Below, piece by piece: positions 45,270 through 53,413 of a DNA stretch of 64,000 nucleotides (positions are counted from its first letter, which is position 1; the number at the start of each line of letters is the position of its first letter). The notes beneath the pieces were generated by a model. The model did not search any database. It saw only the letters and a program-made list of their open reading frames with translations, and was not told the origin of the DNA. Source of the stretch: Salinispirillum sp. LH 10-3-1. GTDB taxonomy: Bacteria > Pseudomonadota > Gammaproteobacteria > Pseudomonadales > Natronospirillaceae. The stretch spans positions 2,997,673 to 3,061,672 of the forward strand of contig NZ_CP101717.1 in assembly GCF_030643825.1 (NCBI RefSeq), given 5' to 3'. Made by a program: the position numbers and the translations under genes.

Positions 45270-45433
45270 TTCGACCAATCGACTTTTCGGCGTAGGCTTT
45301 CGGGGTGTGCCTCCGGCGCTCCACGGCAGGCCGGGAGTGACCAAGAAAAATGCTTAGACATTTGTCTTGCCCTTCGGGCGCCTGAGCCGGTCTTAAATGT
45401 TCTCGCATTTGATCGCGCCTTGAGGCACCCGCC
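45270..45433. repeat. hairpin-rich intergenic element after uraD
   Basis: The 164-bp gap contains three small hairpins: CAAGA..AAATG with CATTT..TCTTG (45342-45369), GCCC TTC GGGC (45369-45379), and AAATG with CATTT (45395-45410). The same AAATG-N6-CATTT core is used twice. It may be a REP-like element, a terminator of uraD or a small RNA. No coding frame is convincing. Confidence 0.45.
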
Positions 45434-45862
45434 CTACGCAATGAGCTGACTTTCCCCCGCTAAGCGACGAATCTCTTTAGCCATGATGTCATTGATGGAA
45501 AAGTTCTCTTCCAACCACTGCAACTGCGCCAGAGCTGATGCGGGTGTTTTACTGTATCCCTGACAGAACATTTCAAATAAAGGTTCAACCAACGATAGCC
45601 GAACCTCCGCACGACGGTCTGGCATGTACCGGTCGACCTCTGCCGAATGTATTTCATGCTTTATGTGCAACAGATCAAGCAGTCGATCTGCAGAAAAAAC
45701 CTGCACAAATTTAAATGCCGACAGTTTTTCTCCCCGGCAGTAACGCCCTAAGCCAACATACAAGTTCGTTAGGCTTTCACCAATAATCCACTCGATATCA
45801 CTGCTTCTCGAGTAACTGCCAGCCGCATTGGTTGGCATCAGTAAATCACAGTTGAATCCTTC
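45434..45862 (-). pseudogene. IS-truncated gene fragment, possibly a nucleotidyltransferase
   Basis: The frame is open from 45862 (reading EGFNCDLLMPTNAAGSYS) to the stop at 45434 and is cut at its 5' end exactly where the IS3-type element begins, so its N-terminus is lost. The remaining about 142 residues are helical (WIIGESLTNLYVGLGRYCRG). They vaguely resemble the C-terminal half of aminoglycoside- or lincosamide-type nucleotidyltransferases, but I cannot confirm that. No matching N-terminal part is present on the far side of the element. Confidence 0.6.
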
Positions 45863-45880
45863 TGAATCGCCACTAGCATG

Positions 45881-46702
45881 CTAGACACTTTCCAGCCTCT
45901 CATTGTAACGCTTCTCATACTCTACCGGTGACAGCAGATCATTGGAATTGTGTCGGCGCACCGGGTTATAAAACAACTCAATGTAGTCGAAGATGTCGAC
46001 TCGAGCCTCTTCTCTTGTCGTATATATCCTGCGCCTGATTCGTTCCCGCTTCAGTAGCTGGAAAAAGCTTTCTGCCACCGCATTGTCATGGCAGTTCCCG
46101 CGACGACTCATGCTGCCGACTAAGTTATGTGCTGTTAAAAACTCACCCCAATCATGGCTCGTATATTGGCTTCCTTGGTCTGAATGCACGATGACCTCTC
46201 TTTTAGGCCTTCGTCGCCATACGGCCATCAGCAACGCATCAAGAGCCAGTTCTTTAGTTATCCTGGCACCCATCGACCAGCCGATGATACGGCGCGAAAA
46301 CAAATCCATTACTGCACCCAAGTACAGCCAGCCTTCGTGTGTTTTGATGTATGTGATGTCCGTTACCCATGATTGGTCAGGGCCGGATGGATTAAATTGC
46401 CGATCCAGTACATTGGCCGTAACAACATGTGCCAGCCCCTTATGAGCCCTTGGTTTTCTATATCCAACTTTGGCTTCGAGTCCCGCGCCTTTCATTAGAC
46501 GATGCACTCGGTTAATACCACAAGGCTGTCCAACATCCTGCAAGTCACGATGGATCTTGCGATAGCCGTACACACCACCTGATTCCAGCCAAAATTGTTT
46601 GATTTGACCGGTCAGACGTTCATTAGCCTTTTGTCGCAAAGACTTCGGGTCCCGAAGCCATGCGTAGTACCCGCTGGGATGCACATCAAGCAACCAGCAC
46701 AA
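45881..46702 (-). CDS. IS3-family transposase OrfB (DDE integrase core)
   Basis: The visible 273 residues include the catalytic triad: Asp in WVTDITYIKTHEGWLYLG, Asp in VIVHSDQGSQYTS and Glu in NCHDNAVAESFFQLLKRE. The first listed codon is TTG; the frame is open further upstream to the orfA slippery site, so OrfB is made as an OrfAB fusion by a -1 frameshift. No disabling mutation is seen, so the element may be active. Confidence 0.93.
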   Translation of the reverse strand: MCWLLDVHPSGYYAWLRDPKSLRQKANERLTGQIKQFWLESGGVYGYRKIHRDLQDVGQPCGINRVHRLMKGAGLEAKVGYRKPRAHKGLAHVVTANVLDRQFNPSGPDQSWVTDITYIKTHEGWLYLGAVMDLFSRRIIGWSMGARITKELALDALLMAVWRRRPKREVIVHSDQGSQYTSHDWGEFLTAHNLVGSMSRRGNCHDNAVAESFFQLLKRERIRRRIYTTREEARVDIFDYIELFYNPVRRHNSNDLLSPVEYEKRYNERLESV

Positions 46703-46749
46703 ACGCCTAATGGGGTGGCTGGCCTGATGTTGCTTAATAAAGACGTACC

Positions 46750-47028
46750 TTACTCGGGGTGGCTTGCGAAGTACGCCGCGGCTTTTTTTAACAAGTCGCG
46801 CTCTGAAGTAACACGCTGGAGCTCCTTCTTCAGACGACGGATCTCAGCCGCTTCTTCTGACTCTTGTTGATGCTGCTGAGCACTCGGGCCAAAGCGTTTG
46901 ATCCATGCATACAGGCTGTGCGTTGTTGTGCCCAAGCGTTGTGCGACATCAGCAACACTGTGGCCAGCAACAGTGACTTGTTTAACCGCTTCAATCTTAA
47001 ATTCATCAGGGTAACGTTTGTGACTCAT
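46750..47028 (-). CDS. IS3-family OrfA
   Basis: A 92-residue protein with a helix-turn-helix (HSVADVAQRLGTTTHSLYAW, about residues 22-41) and a coiled coil ending ELQRVTSERDLLKKAAAYF. It binds the element's ends. Near its 3' end a run of seven A followed by G (minus strand, 46789-46782) is the frameshift site leading into OrfB. The ATG at 47026-47028 has AGAGG upstream. Confidence 0.93.
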   Translation of the reverse strand: MSHKRYPDEFKIEAVKQVTVAGHSVADVAQRLGTTTHSLYAWIKRFGPSAQQHQQESEEAAEIRRLKKELQRVTSERDLLKKAAAYFASHPE

Positions 47029-47091
47029 AGACACCTCTTTTTCAGTCATTTTCTCTAACTGTTAGGTGTCTAGCAAATTAGTGGCGATTCA

Positions 47092-47274
47092 ATGACCAAA
47101 TCTTTTAGGACTGCATCGATATACCTATTGCATTTACCAACTGCTCTTGCCGTAGCCATACTGGAAGCGCTTAAATCAGACAGTACTATTGCCAGCATTC
47201 TAACCATGATGCTGCTGGCCTATTCTGTAGGCTTGGCTGGCACCTATGTCGCCCTGAAATATCGAGACTCTTAA
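47092..47274 (+). CDS. small membrane protein abutting the IS
   Basis: A 60-residue ORF with two hydrophobic stretches (YLLHLPTALAVAILEAL and ILTMMLLAYSVGLAGTYVAL). Its ATG is the base immediately after the IS inverted repeat, so its upstream part and ribosome-binding site come from the element, and it may be an N-terminally truncated remnant. I do not recognise the family. Confidence 0.4.
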   Translation: MTKSFRTASIYLLHLPTALAVAILEALKSDSTIASILTMMLLAYSVGLAGTYVALKYRDS

Positions 47275-47278
47275 ACGC

Positions 47279-47530
47279 ATGAACAGAGCACAACCATTTA
47301 CTACTTTACTGCCTACCTTCACCATTAGGGCAACCTTCGCCGCACTCTTCGTCGGCGTCCTTGTCATTGCTGCAACTATCGCCCTGCCAACCTATCAAGT
47401 GCACAAGAACTCTGAGCAGGCCATTTCGGAATGTGGTTTCGGCAATATTTCATCGGTTACACGCTACGAATTTGAGTGCAAAGCAGTGGGAGTATCTAAT
47501 GAGCTCATTACGAGCGTGGAAAGAAGTTGA
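47279..47530 (+). CDS. small single-pass membrane protein
   Basis: An 83-residue ORF four bases after the previous one. It has one N-terminal hydrophobic segment (ATFAALFVGVLVIAATIAL, about residues 20-38) followed by a short extracytoplasmic tail with two cysteines (ISECGFGN and FECKAVG) that could form a disulfide. Family unknown. Confidence 0.45.
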   Translation: MNRAQPFTTLLPTFTIRATFAALFVGVLVIAATIALPTYQVHKNSEQAISECGFGNISSVTRYEFECKAVGVSNELITSVERS

Positions 47531-47576
47531 ATTATCGAAAGCCCCTGACCTGAAAAAACATCTACTACCACTCCTG

Positions 47577-48710
47577 TTACTTTTGTCCAGTAAGCCGCAG
47601 CGAAAACAACAAAAGCACCAGTGCAACACCACCAAGTCCATAAAACTCTGGGGCAACTTCCCAAGCGATTAACAGACTAGCCAGCAGCGCACCCACGGCG
47701 GCGGCTAAGTCGCGCCAAAAGGTGAAGGTGTTGAGGGTTTGTTGGCGTTCGAGCACGGCACCCACTCGGTCGGACAGCAGTTTGGGTACGAGAATCATAA
47801 AAGCCCCATGGCCCAAAATACCCAGCACACTGGCCAGCAACACCACTTGCAAACCCATCAAACCGCAGGCCACCAGCATCAGGCCAAGCGCGATTACGAG
47901 CCAAAATCGGTCGTGTTGCCAAATATCGAAACGCACGGTGAGCATGCCGAGCGTGGTGTTGTAGATTCTCTTAAACACCAGCAGTGCAGAGGTGACGGTC
48001 AACGCCATGGGGATAGACCACCCAGTGGCGACCAACAGCGGTGCTAGGATCACGGTCCACACGCCATCAAACAGCAGGCACAGTAGGAAAGTCAGGCGAT
48101 GCCATGCATCGGGCCACGGCCATTGCGCGCCGGTGGAAACACCACGATCGGCGTGCGGTACGGGTAGCGCCAGCGCGGGAATCAGGGCAAGTAAACACAG
48201 CACAAAAGCGAGCAGCAACACCGCTTGCGCGGAGATGTGCACCACCAATAAGGGGGTCAGCAGAATCACCAGCAATGGTCCCATTTCCTGAATACTGGTG
48301 TACCAACCGAGGTTGATCATCCGCCGTTCTGGCTCTTCCGTGGCGTAATGCAAACAGGCTAGGCGCATCAAGGCGTAGGCACAACCCCAGAGTAAACGCG
48401 CGAACAACAACGTCCATGGGCTGAACAAAAACACAAAGCTCAAACTGGCAGCGCTGGCTAACACCACCGCCTGAATCAGCGCGGTGCGCGCACCAAAGTA
48501 CTGAAACCACGGCACCAGCCACGGGTTCACGAACAGGCGTACAAAACGGTTGGCGGACAATAAAATGCCCACCCAAAGTACGGTTAAACCGAAGCTGTCG
48601 AAGAACAACGGCAGCAGTAAATACAGCACTGCGTCCGACACCAGCGTGAGCGTCAGCACGAGGCTGGCGAGCACCGTTGAACGGCTACCCTGATGGATCA
48701 GGCGCAGCAT
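47577..48710 (-). CDS. MFS transporter, substrate unknown
   Basis: A 377-residue protein with about 11-12 membrane helices. The N-terminal half has the loop NRFVRLFVNPWLVPWFQYFG and RLLWGCAYALMRLACLHYAT typical of drug or sugar transporters of the MFS. It stands alone, next to the arsenic genes arsH, arsR and acr3, but nothing in the sequence ties it to arsenic. Start ATG 48708-48710. Confidence 0.8.
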   Translation of the reverse strand: MLRLIHQGSRSTVLASLVLTLTLVSDAVLYLLLPLFFDSFGLTVLWVGILLSANRFVRLFVNPWLVPWFQYFGARTALIQAVVLASAASLSFVFLFSPWTLLFARLLWGCAYALMRLACLHYATEEPERRMINLGWYTSIQEMGPLLVILLTPLLVVHISAQAVLLLAFVLCLLALIPALALPVPHADRGVSTGAQWPWPDAWHRLTFLLCLLFDGVWTVILAPLLVATGWSIPMALTVTSALLVFKRIYNTTLGMLTVRFDIWQHDRFWLVIALGLMLVACGLMGLQVVLLASVLGILGHGAFMILVPKLLSDRVGAVLERQQTLNTFTFWRDLAAAVGALLASLLIAWEVAPEFYGLGGVALVLLLFSLRLTGQK

Positions 48711-48839
48711 CGTCTAGGTTCTTTTGTTTGGCAATTTTCTAGCACGGCATAATTGGGAATATATAAAAGCCTCAAAGGCGAAGAGCTGGCTAGGCAAAAA
48801 TGGCCGAGAAAGCGCAGTTTACTGATAGTAAATGAGCAT
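48711..48839. other. arsH-MFS intergenic gap
   Basis: The 129-bp gap contains an inverted repeat centred at about 48827 (ATTTACT with AGTAAAT, as TTTACTGATAGTAAAT). I see no gene or clear terminator. Confidence 0.35.
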
Positions 48840-49559
48840 TTAGAGGACATTTTTAACAACGCCAGATCGAGAAAAGGAGGCTTTAATATGCTCCCAAGCG
48901 TCTTTGTGTTCAGAGAAGCGATACGTCAGCCCTTCGGTTTGGTCGCGCAGTAACAAGGTAAACCGAAACAGCTCCTCCATCACATCCACCACCCGATCTC
49001 TGAACGCGGAGTCCTTCATTCTTCCATCGGCGTGAAACTCTTGCCATGCTTTCGCAACAGAGGACTGATTCGGAATGGTGAACATGCGCATCCAACGCCC
49101 TAAAATGCGCAGCGAATTCACCGCATTAAACGACTGCGAACCGCCACTCACCTGCATTACCGCCAAGGTTTTCCCTTGCGTCGGGCGAATCGCTCCCATG
49201 CTCAGCGGAATCCAATCGATCTGGTTTTTGAACACTCCCGTGATGTTGCCATGCATTTCCGGCGAGCTCCACACCATGCCTTCGCACCACTGTACCGCAT
49301 CGCGCAGCTCCTGCACTTTCGGATGGTCGACCGACACATGGTCAAATACCGGCAGGCCTGTAGGGTCGAAGACTTTCACCTCGGCGCCAAAGTGCGTCAG
49401 CATACCCGCAGCCTCCAAGGCCAGTTTTCGACTGTATGATTCAGGCCGCAACGAGCCGTACAGCACCAAAATACGCGGCGGGTGTGTTTTACGTTGCGCT
49501 GTGTTTTCCGCTTGCAGCGCCTGCACATCGGCCATTGAATGGTTGGGTACTAAAGACAT
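48840..49559 (-). CDS. arsH: organoarsenical oxidase ArsH
   Basis: A 239-residue NADPH-dependent flavoprotein that oxidises trivalent organoarsenicals. The FMN-phosphate loop is [16 protein letters not shown]. Other family segments are [20 protein letters not shown] and [23 protein letters not shown] 49557-49559 with AGGATT upstream; the in-frame codon at 49601 lies in the operator. It lies downstream of arsR. Confidence 0.94.
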   Translation of the reverse strand: MSLVPNHSMADVQALQAENTAQRKTHPPRILVLYGSLRPESYSRKLALEAAGMLTHFGAEVKVFDPTGLPVFDHVSVDHPKVQELRDAVQWCEGMVWSSPEMHGNITGVFKNQIDWIPLSMGAIRPTQGKTLAVMQVSGGSQSFNAVNSLRILGRWMRMFTIPNQSSVAKAWQEFHADGRMKDSAFRDRVVDVMEELFRFTLLLRDQTEGLTYRFSEHKDAWEHIKASFSRSGVVKNVL

Positions 49560-49569
49560 GATGAATCCT

Positions 49570-49585
49570 ATATTTCTAGATATAT
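49570..49585 (-). promoter_or_regulatory. candidate ArsR operator upstream of arsH
   Basis: ATATTTCTAGATATAT lies between arsR and arsH. Its first ten bases repeat exactly in the arsR-acr3 intergenic region (49948-49957), suggesting a second ArsR binding site. Confidence 0.5.
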
Positions 49586-49607
49586 CGAAGTATTTAGGCA
49601 AAAAAAC

Positions 49608-49910
49608 TCAGCAGCGTTGGTTCACACAACACTCTTCTTGCAGGAAACCGATCAACAAATTCAGTCGGTCATATTGCGCAAAGCAGCGCAATACCCGCCC
49701 TTCGCGTACCTGCCGCACCAACCCCACCCTCATCAAACGACTGATATGGTGCGACAAGGTAGAGCCGGGCACGGCCAACGTACTTTGCAAGTCAGCGACC
49801 GGCATACCGGTTTTTCCTGCTTTCACCAGCTCACGGTAAATACCCAGCCGAGTGGGGTGCCCCAACTCCGCCAGCTGCTCTGCCGCTTGCTCTAAGTTCA
49901 GTGTGCTCAT
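49608..49910 (-). CDS. arsR: ArsR-type repressor with C-terminal cysteines
   Basis: A 100-residue winged-helix repressor. The recognition helix is AVPGSTLSHHISRLMRVGLV. It lacks the ELCVC motif of the other ArsR in this window; instead the C-terminus EECCVNQRC offers three cysteines, like Acidithiobacillus ferrooxidans ArsR. It is divergent from acr3 and upstream of arsH. Start ATG 49908-49910. Confidence 0.92.
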   Translation of the reverse strand: MSTLNLEQAAEQLAELGHPTRLGIYRELVKAGKTGMPVADLQSTLAVPGSTLSHHISRLMRVGLVRQVREGRVLRCFAQYDRLNLLIGFLQEECCVNQRC

Positions 49911-49947
49911 GACTGACTATTATCAATAGTTTGGATTGCTTGTAAAT

Positions 49948-49971
49948 ATATTTCTAGTAATATGGAAATAT
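49948..49971. promoter_or_regulatory. arsR-acr3 divergent operator
   Basis: The intergenic region has the inverted repeat ATATTTC (49948-49954) and GAAATAT (49965-49971) with a 10-bp spacer. A copy of its left part precedes arsH. It is a likely ArsR operator controlling both directions. Confidence 0.6.
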
Positions 49972-50038
49972 AACCAGAGCTCATGCAAGTCGTCGCAGAG
50001 CTGACACTCAAACCGCTAAACATAGAAGACCGCACACC

Positions 50039-51109
50039 ATGCCTATTTTCGAACGATATCTCTCTGTCTGGGTCGCGCTGGCAATCGTCGTCGGCTTGGT
50101 GTTGGGGCAAGTTGCTCCAGCACTCGTCGGCACGCTGGCCTCCTTGGAATACGGCTCAGTCAATTTCGTTATTGCCGTACTGATCTGGCTCATGGTCTAC
50201 CCCATGATGGTATCGGTGGATTTCAGTTCACTAGCGCGTGTGCACGAACGCCCCAAAGGCATCATCATCACGCTGGCCGTCAACTGGTTAATCAAACCCT
50301 TCACCATGGCAGCGCTCGGCGTACTCTTCTTCGACTGGATTTTCGCCCCGCTGATCGAACCCGGCACCTCCGGGCAATACATCGCCGGTATGATTTTATT
50401 GGGCGCAGCGCCCTGCACCGCCATGGTGTTCGTTTGGTCGCAGCTCACCAAAGGCGACCCCAACTACACGCTGGCGCAGGTCTCGTTGAATGACGCCATC
50501 ATGATCTTTGCGTATGCGCCCATCGTTGCGCTGCTGCTGGGCGTAACGGACATCACCGTACCCTGGGAAACCTTGGTGTTGTCGGTCATTCTGTACATAG
50601 TCATTCCGCTAACGGCGGGAGTTCTGACAAGGGTCTACATGACCAAAAAAGCCACCAGCACCGAAGATGTCTCAGCCATGGTCAGCGCGTTCACCGCTAA
50701 GGTAAAACCGCTGTCTGTGCTCGGTTTACTGGTAACCGTTACGCTGTTGTTCGGTTTCCAAGGCGACATCATGCTCAATAACCCTCTGATTATTGTACTG
50801 ATCGCCATTCCACTGCTGATCCAATCGTACGGCATGTTTGCCGTGGCTTATTGGAGTGCCAAGGCATGGCGCGTGCCGCACAAAGTCGCTGCGCCCTGCG
50901 CTCTGATTGGCACGTCGAACTTCTTTGAAATGGCGGTCGCCGTTGCTATTGGGTTGTTCGGGCTCAACTCCATTGCGGCTCTCGTCACCGTTGTTGGCGT
51001 ACTGGTGGAAGTGCCGGTGATGCTCTCGTTGGTGTGGTTTGCCAATAAGACAAAGCACTGGTTTCCGGCGGAAGAGTCGGCTATTCGGTCAACGAAATCA
51101 GACGTATAG
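50039..51109 (+). CDS. acr3: arsenite efflux transporter Acr3
   Basis: A 356-residue permease with about ten membrane helices. The essential Cys126 lies in [15 protein letters not shown] and the conserved Glu in [12 protein letters not shown]; both are needed for arsenite export in characterised Acr3 proteins. It is divergent from arsR-arsH. The C-terminal tail ([12 protein letters not shown]) recurs, decayed, near 53.3 kb. Confidence 0.95.
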   Translation: MPIFERYLSVWVALAIVVGLVLGQVAPALVGTLASLEYGSVNFVIAVLIWLMVYPMMVSVDFSSLARVHERPKGIIITLAVNWLIKPFTMAALGVLFFDWIFAPLIEPGTSGQYIAGMILLGAAPCTAMVFVWSQLTKGDPNYTLAQVSLNDAIMIFAYAPIVALLLGVTDITVPWETLVLSVILYIVIPLTAGVLTRVYMTKKATSTEDVSAMVSAFTAKVKPLSVLGLLVTVTLLFGFQGDIMLNNPLIIVLIAIPLLIQSYGMFAVAYWSAKAWRVPHKVAAPCALIGTSNFFEMAVAVAIGLFGLNSIAALVTVVGVLVEVPVMLSLVWFANKTKHWFPAEESAIRSTKSDV

Positions 51110-51143
51110 GGCGCCTTCTTTAGACGCCATCATAAGCCCACTA

Positions 51144-51173
51144 CAGCGGCGACTACATTTTGTAGCGCCGCTG
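51144..51173. terminator. hairpin between acr3 and the lipoprotein gene
   Basis: The 8-bp stem CAGCGGCG/CGCCGCTG (51144-51151 and 51166-51173) encloses an inner CTAC/GTAG stem. It sits between two convergent genes and probably helps end both messages, though neither side has a proper T-run. Confidence 0.5.
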
Positions 51174-51202
51174 AAAACTTCTTTAACATTTGAAACTACA
51201 GC

Positions 51203-53023
51203 TTAGAAATCATCGCAGACAGGCGGCCCAAAGTGAGATGGTTCGTCGCAATCGTCTCCAGGGTCAGTCGGACCGCCGGGGCCACTGCCGCCGCCAGAAG
51301 CTGTGCACGTTACTGCAATTGTGACATTGCCATTCACTGTTCCTAGTCCATTACCTTCAATCGTGCACGTATAGCCTTCTGGGTCTGCGATCACACGAAC
51401 ATCAAACATCTCATCGTCAAAGAAGGTGTTGGTGAACGTGTCTGTGCCCAAGCCAAAGGCTTTGTTCTCGACCAACCATCTGCCATCTTCAGGGCCGGAA
51501 GATCTCAGCGGAACCGTCGTGCCATCATTAGACAAGCCAACGACGGACACCGATAAACTACGTACGCTCCGGCACGTTATAAGTTCGCCAACGTTGATAT
51601 CTTCTTCTGCAAAAGTACCCGTACGATCGCCGGTTATGCTGCAAAGCTGATTTTCCGGGCTAGCAACGATACCCAGGTCGTAGTTTTCGCCGGTGCTGAA
51701 TCCAAAGATGACAAACCCATTGTCGTAAGAACCTCCTTGCGCTTCCGCGAAGGTGTTTGTGCTTCTGTCTTCTAAAATCACATTGCCGATCAAACCAAGC
51801 ACTGTCCCAGACAATTTAAAAGTGGGAGCCGATTCTCCGGCACTCACCGTCACGGTAAACTCCTGTTTATCACCAGATGGCAGAGTCAAGGTAATTTTAT
51901 GGTCACCAATATCACCTTCGCTCGGCATGCCAGTCAACGTTGCCTTCTGTGGCCCTAATGTCCAAAGAACATCAGTGGATCGAACGCTCCAGACTGGAAC
52001 CCCTGTTGAGTCCAACGTGATTGCGTCTACCGCACCCTGATATATCGTTGTTTGCTCGTTTGTTGACGGGACAATCCTTATAATTTCGGGCCGGACTCTT
52101 GGAGGGGGTACAAACTGAAAAAAGAGAGGAGTGCAGCCTTTCTTATATACATAAACACCGTCGACAGAGTCACCGACTGCCAGATGTGGGCAGCCAGGAT
52201 TAAAATTAAACGCGTATGTCTCCGTGTATGAAGTCTGATCATTTTCTGCAGGCACATAACCCTTCAGAGATGATGACAAACCATCGGCGTTATACAGTAC
52301 ACCCTCCGGACCGAATGTTATTGAGTACCCAAGTCCTCCAGATAATGTAAACTGGCTTTCTGAGGTCCTTTTTTCTCTTGGGTCCTGTGGAATGTTCAAG
52401 TTGTACTTGTAAATTCGAATAGGAGTACCCGAGTTCCACGCACTTGCATACAAGTGCCCTTCATGAATGGCAAGAGCGACAATCGGACCAACGACATCAT
52501 TGGAAAAAAGTGCCTTACCAGAGTTAGGGTTATTTAAATCCAGCGTATATATGACATTACGTGTACCCGGCTCGTCATCTGTAAAGTATAAAGTATCACC
52601 TCTGACGACCATTGCCTGACAGCCTCGATTCGAGCCACACACATCATCCAGTACCAGCTCACTGCTGCCGATACCTCTTTGTGTCTTATATATGCCTTTA
52701 TCGCCGTACGCGAAATAAATGTTGTCGTCGGAATCAATGGCGATCGCAGTCACATGCTCACTGGGCATGCCTATATCAATAGGGGTTGGCACACGTTTTT
52801 GGTATTCGACCGTTAACCAGCTTGGCAACCCTGCAGATGTTATGTTTAGGTCCGCTGCGGTGGTGGGGGCAACGGTGATATCGTATCGATACAGCTGACC
52901 GACAGCTACCTCTGTCACCGGCGTACTGGTGAATTTCTGAGATCGGTCTTTCTTTTCCTCTATACACCCCAGAAGGGCTGTAGAGAGCAATACAGCGAGG
53001 GCAACACGTATTTGGTGGGTCAT
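51203..53023 (-). CDS. exported lipoprotein with beta-propeller-like repeats
   Basis: A 606-residue protein with a lipoprotein signal peptide (lipobox LLGC, Cys20). The residue after Cys is Ile, so outer-membrane sorting is expected. The middle (about residues 85-360) has repeats such as AIAIDSDDNIYFAYGDKGIY, resembling NHL or SMP-30-type propellers. The later part has three beta-rich modules (about 375-590) each with a Cys pair (CSITGDRTGTF, CTIEGNGLGTVNG). It ends in a glycine/proline tail. Function unknown. Confidence 0.75.
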   Translation of the reverse strand: MTHQIRVALAVLLSTALLGCIEEKKDRSQKFTSTPVTEVAVGQLYRYDITVAPTTAADLNITSAGLPSWLTVEYQKRVPTPIDIGMPSEHVTAIAIDSDDNIYFAYGDKGIYKTQRGIGSSELVLDDVCGSNRGCQAMVVRGDTLYFTDDEPGTRNVIYTLDLNNPNSGKALFSNDVVGPIVALAIHEGHLYASAWNSGTPIRIYKYNLNIPQDPREKRTSESQFTLSGGLGYSITFGPEGVLYNADGLSSSLKGYVPAENDQTSYTETYAFNFNPGCPHLAVGDSVDGVYVYKKGCTPLFFQFVPPPRVRPEIIRIVPSTNEQTTIYQGAVDAITLDSTGVPVWSVRSTDVLWTLGPQKATLTGMPSEGDIGDHKITLTLPSGDKQEFTVTVSAGESAPTFKLSGTVLGLIGNVILEDRSTNTFAEAQGGSYDNGFVIFGFSTGENYDLGIVASPENQLCSITGDRTGTFAEEDINVGELITCRSVRSLSVSVVGLSNDGTTVPLRSSGPEDGRWLVENKAFGLGTDTFTNTFFDDEMFDVRVIADPEGYTCTIEGNGLGTVNGNVTIAVTCTASGGGSGPGGPTDPGDDCDEPSHFGPPVCDDF

Positions 53024-53151
53024 TTTTTAAGGCCTAGAATGCTAATTAATACGATATAACACCGTTCAACCATTCCGGCAAGCAGTCAAAACAAGGATAC
53101 TTCTTTTTCCACCCCAGAAGCATTCGCATACCTACTGCAGAGGTGTTAGCT

Positions 53152-53290
53152 GACGCCCACCCACCATATCGCAGTGGCATCTCTAGCCTGAACAGGAGGC
53201 AAACACAGTATCGCGCTTGATATTTCTTCCGGCTGGCGGCCACGCTGCAAATGCGTCGATTTATACGTGGTATACCGGGTTGAGATTGCG
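53152..53290 (-). pseudogene. decayed C-terminus of an SDR gene
   Basis: On the minus strand the reading QRGRQPEEISSAILCL matches QRGGQPEEVASAILWL of the intact SDR at 54.3 kb, and the DNA stays alignable to the SDR stop region, with a roughly 10-bp deletion and a frameshift. It covers only about the last 45 codons of such a gene. Confidence 0.75.
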
Positions 53291-53302
53291 AACCGGACAG
53301 CG

Positions 53303-53356
53303 CATTTGTTTCGGGTGGAAGAGTCGGCTATTCGGTCAAAAAACACCGTCGAATAG
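53303..53356 (+). pseudogene. remnant of the 3' end of a second acr3
   Basis: Reading from 53303 gives HLFRVEESAIRSKNTVE and a stop. The bases 53318-53339 are identical to 51071-51092, the acr3 tail ([18 protein letters not shown]). Nothing upstream of it continues the acr3 frame, so only the last about 17 codons survive. Confidence 0.75.
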
Positions 53357-53413
53357 CACGTAACTCTTTATTATTTTTATTAAGACGATCTGACACTCAG
53401 TATGGTGCAGGCG

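Larger units (their letters stand above)
45863..47091 (-). mobile_element. IS3-family insertion sequence
   Basis: A 1229-bp element bounded by 26-bp imperfect inverted repeats: TGAATCGCCACTAGCATGCT at 45863 onward and, inverted, GAATCGCCACTAATTTGCTA ending at 47091. It carries an intact orfA/orfB pair with a slippery A7G site. No target-site duplication is visible (TTC on the left, ATG on the right), and the flanks are unrelated, which points to a deletion or rearrangement after insertion. Confidence 0.92.

Noticed and set aside
45860..47095. Target-site duplication of the IS
   Set aside because: Flanking triplets differ (TTC and ATG) whichever way the repeat end is set by one or two bases.
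48753..48953. 66-residue plus-strand ORF overlapping the arsH 3' end
   Set aside because: More than half of it is antisense to arsH and it has no recognisable domain.
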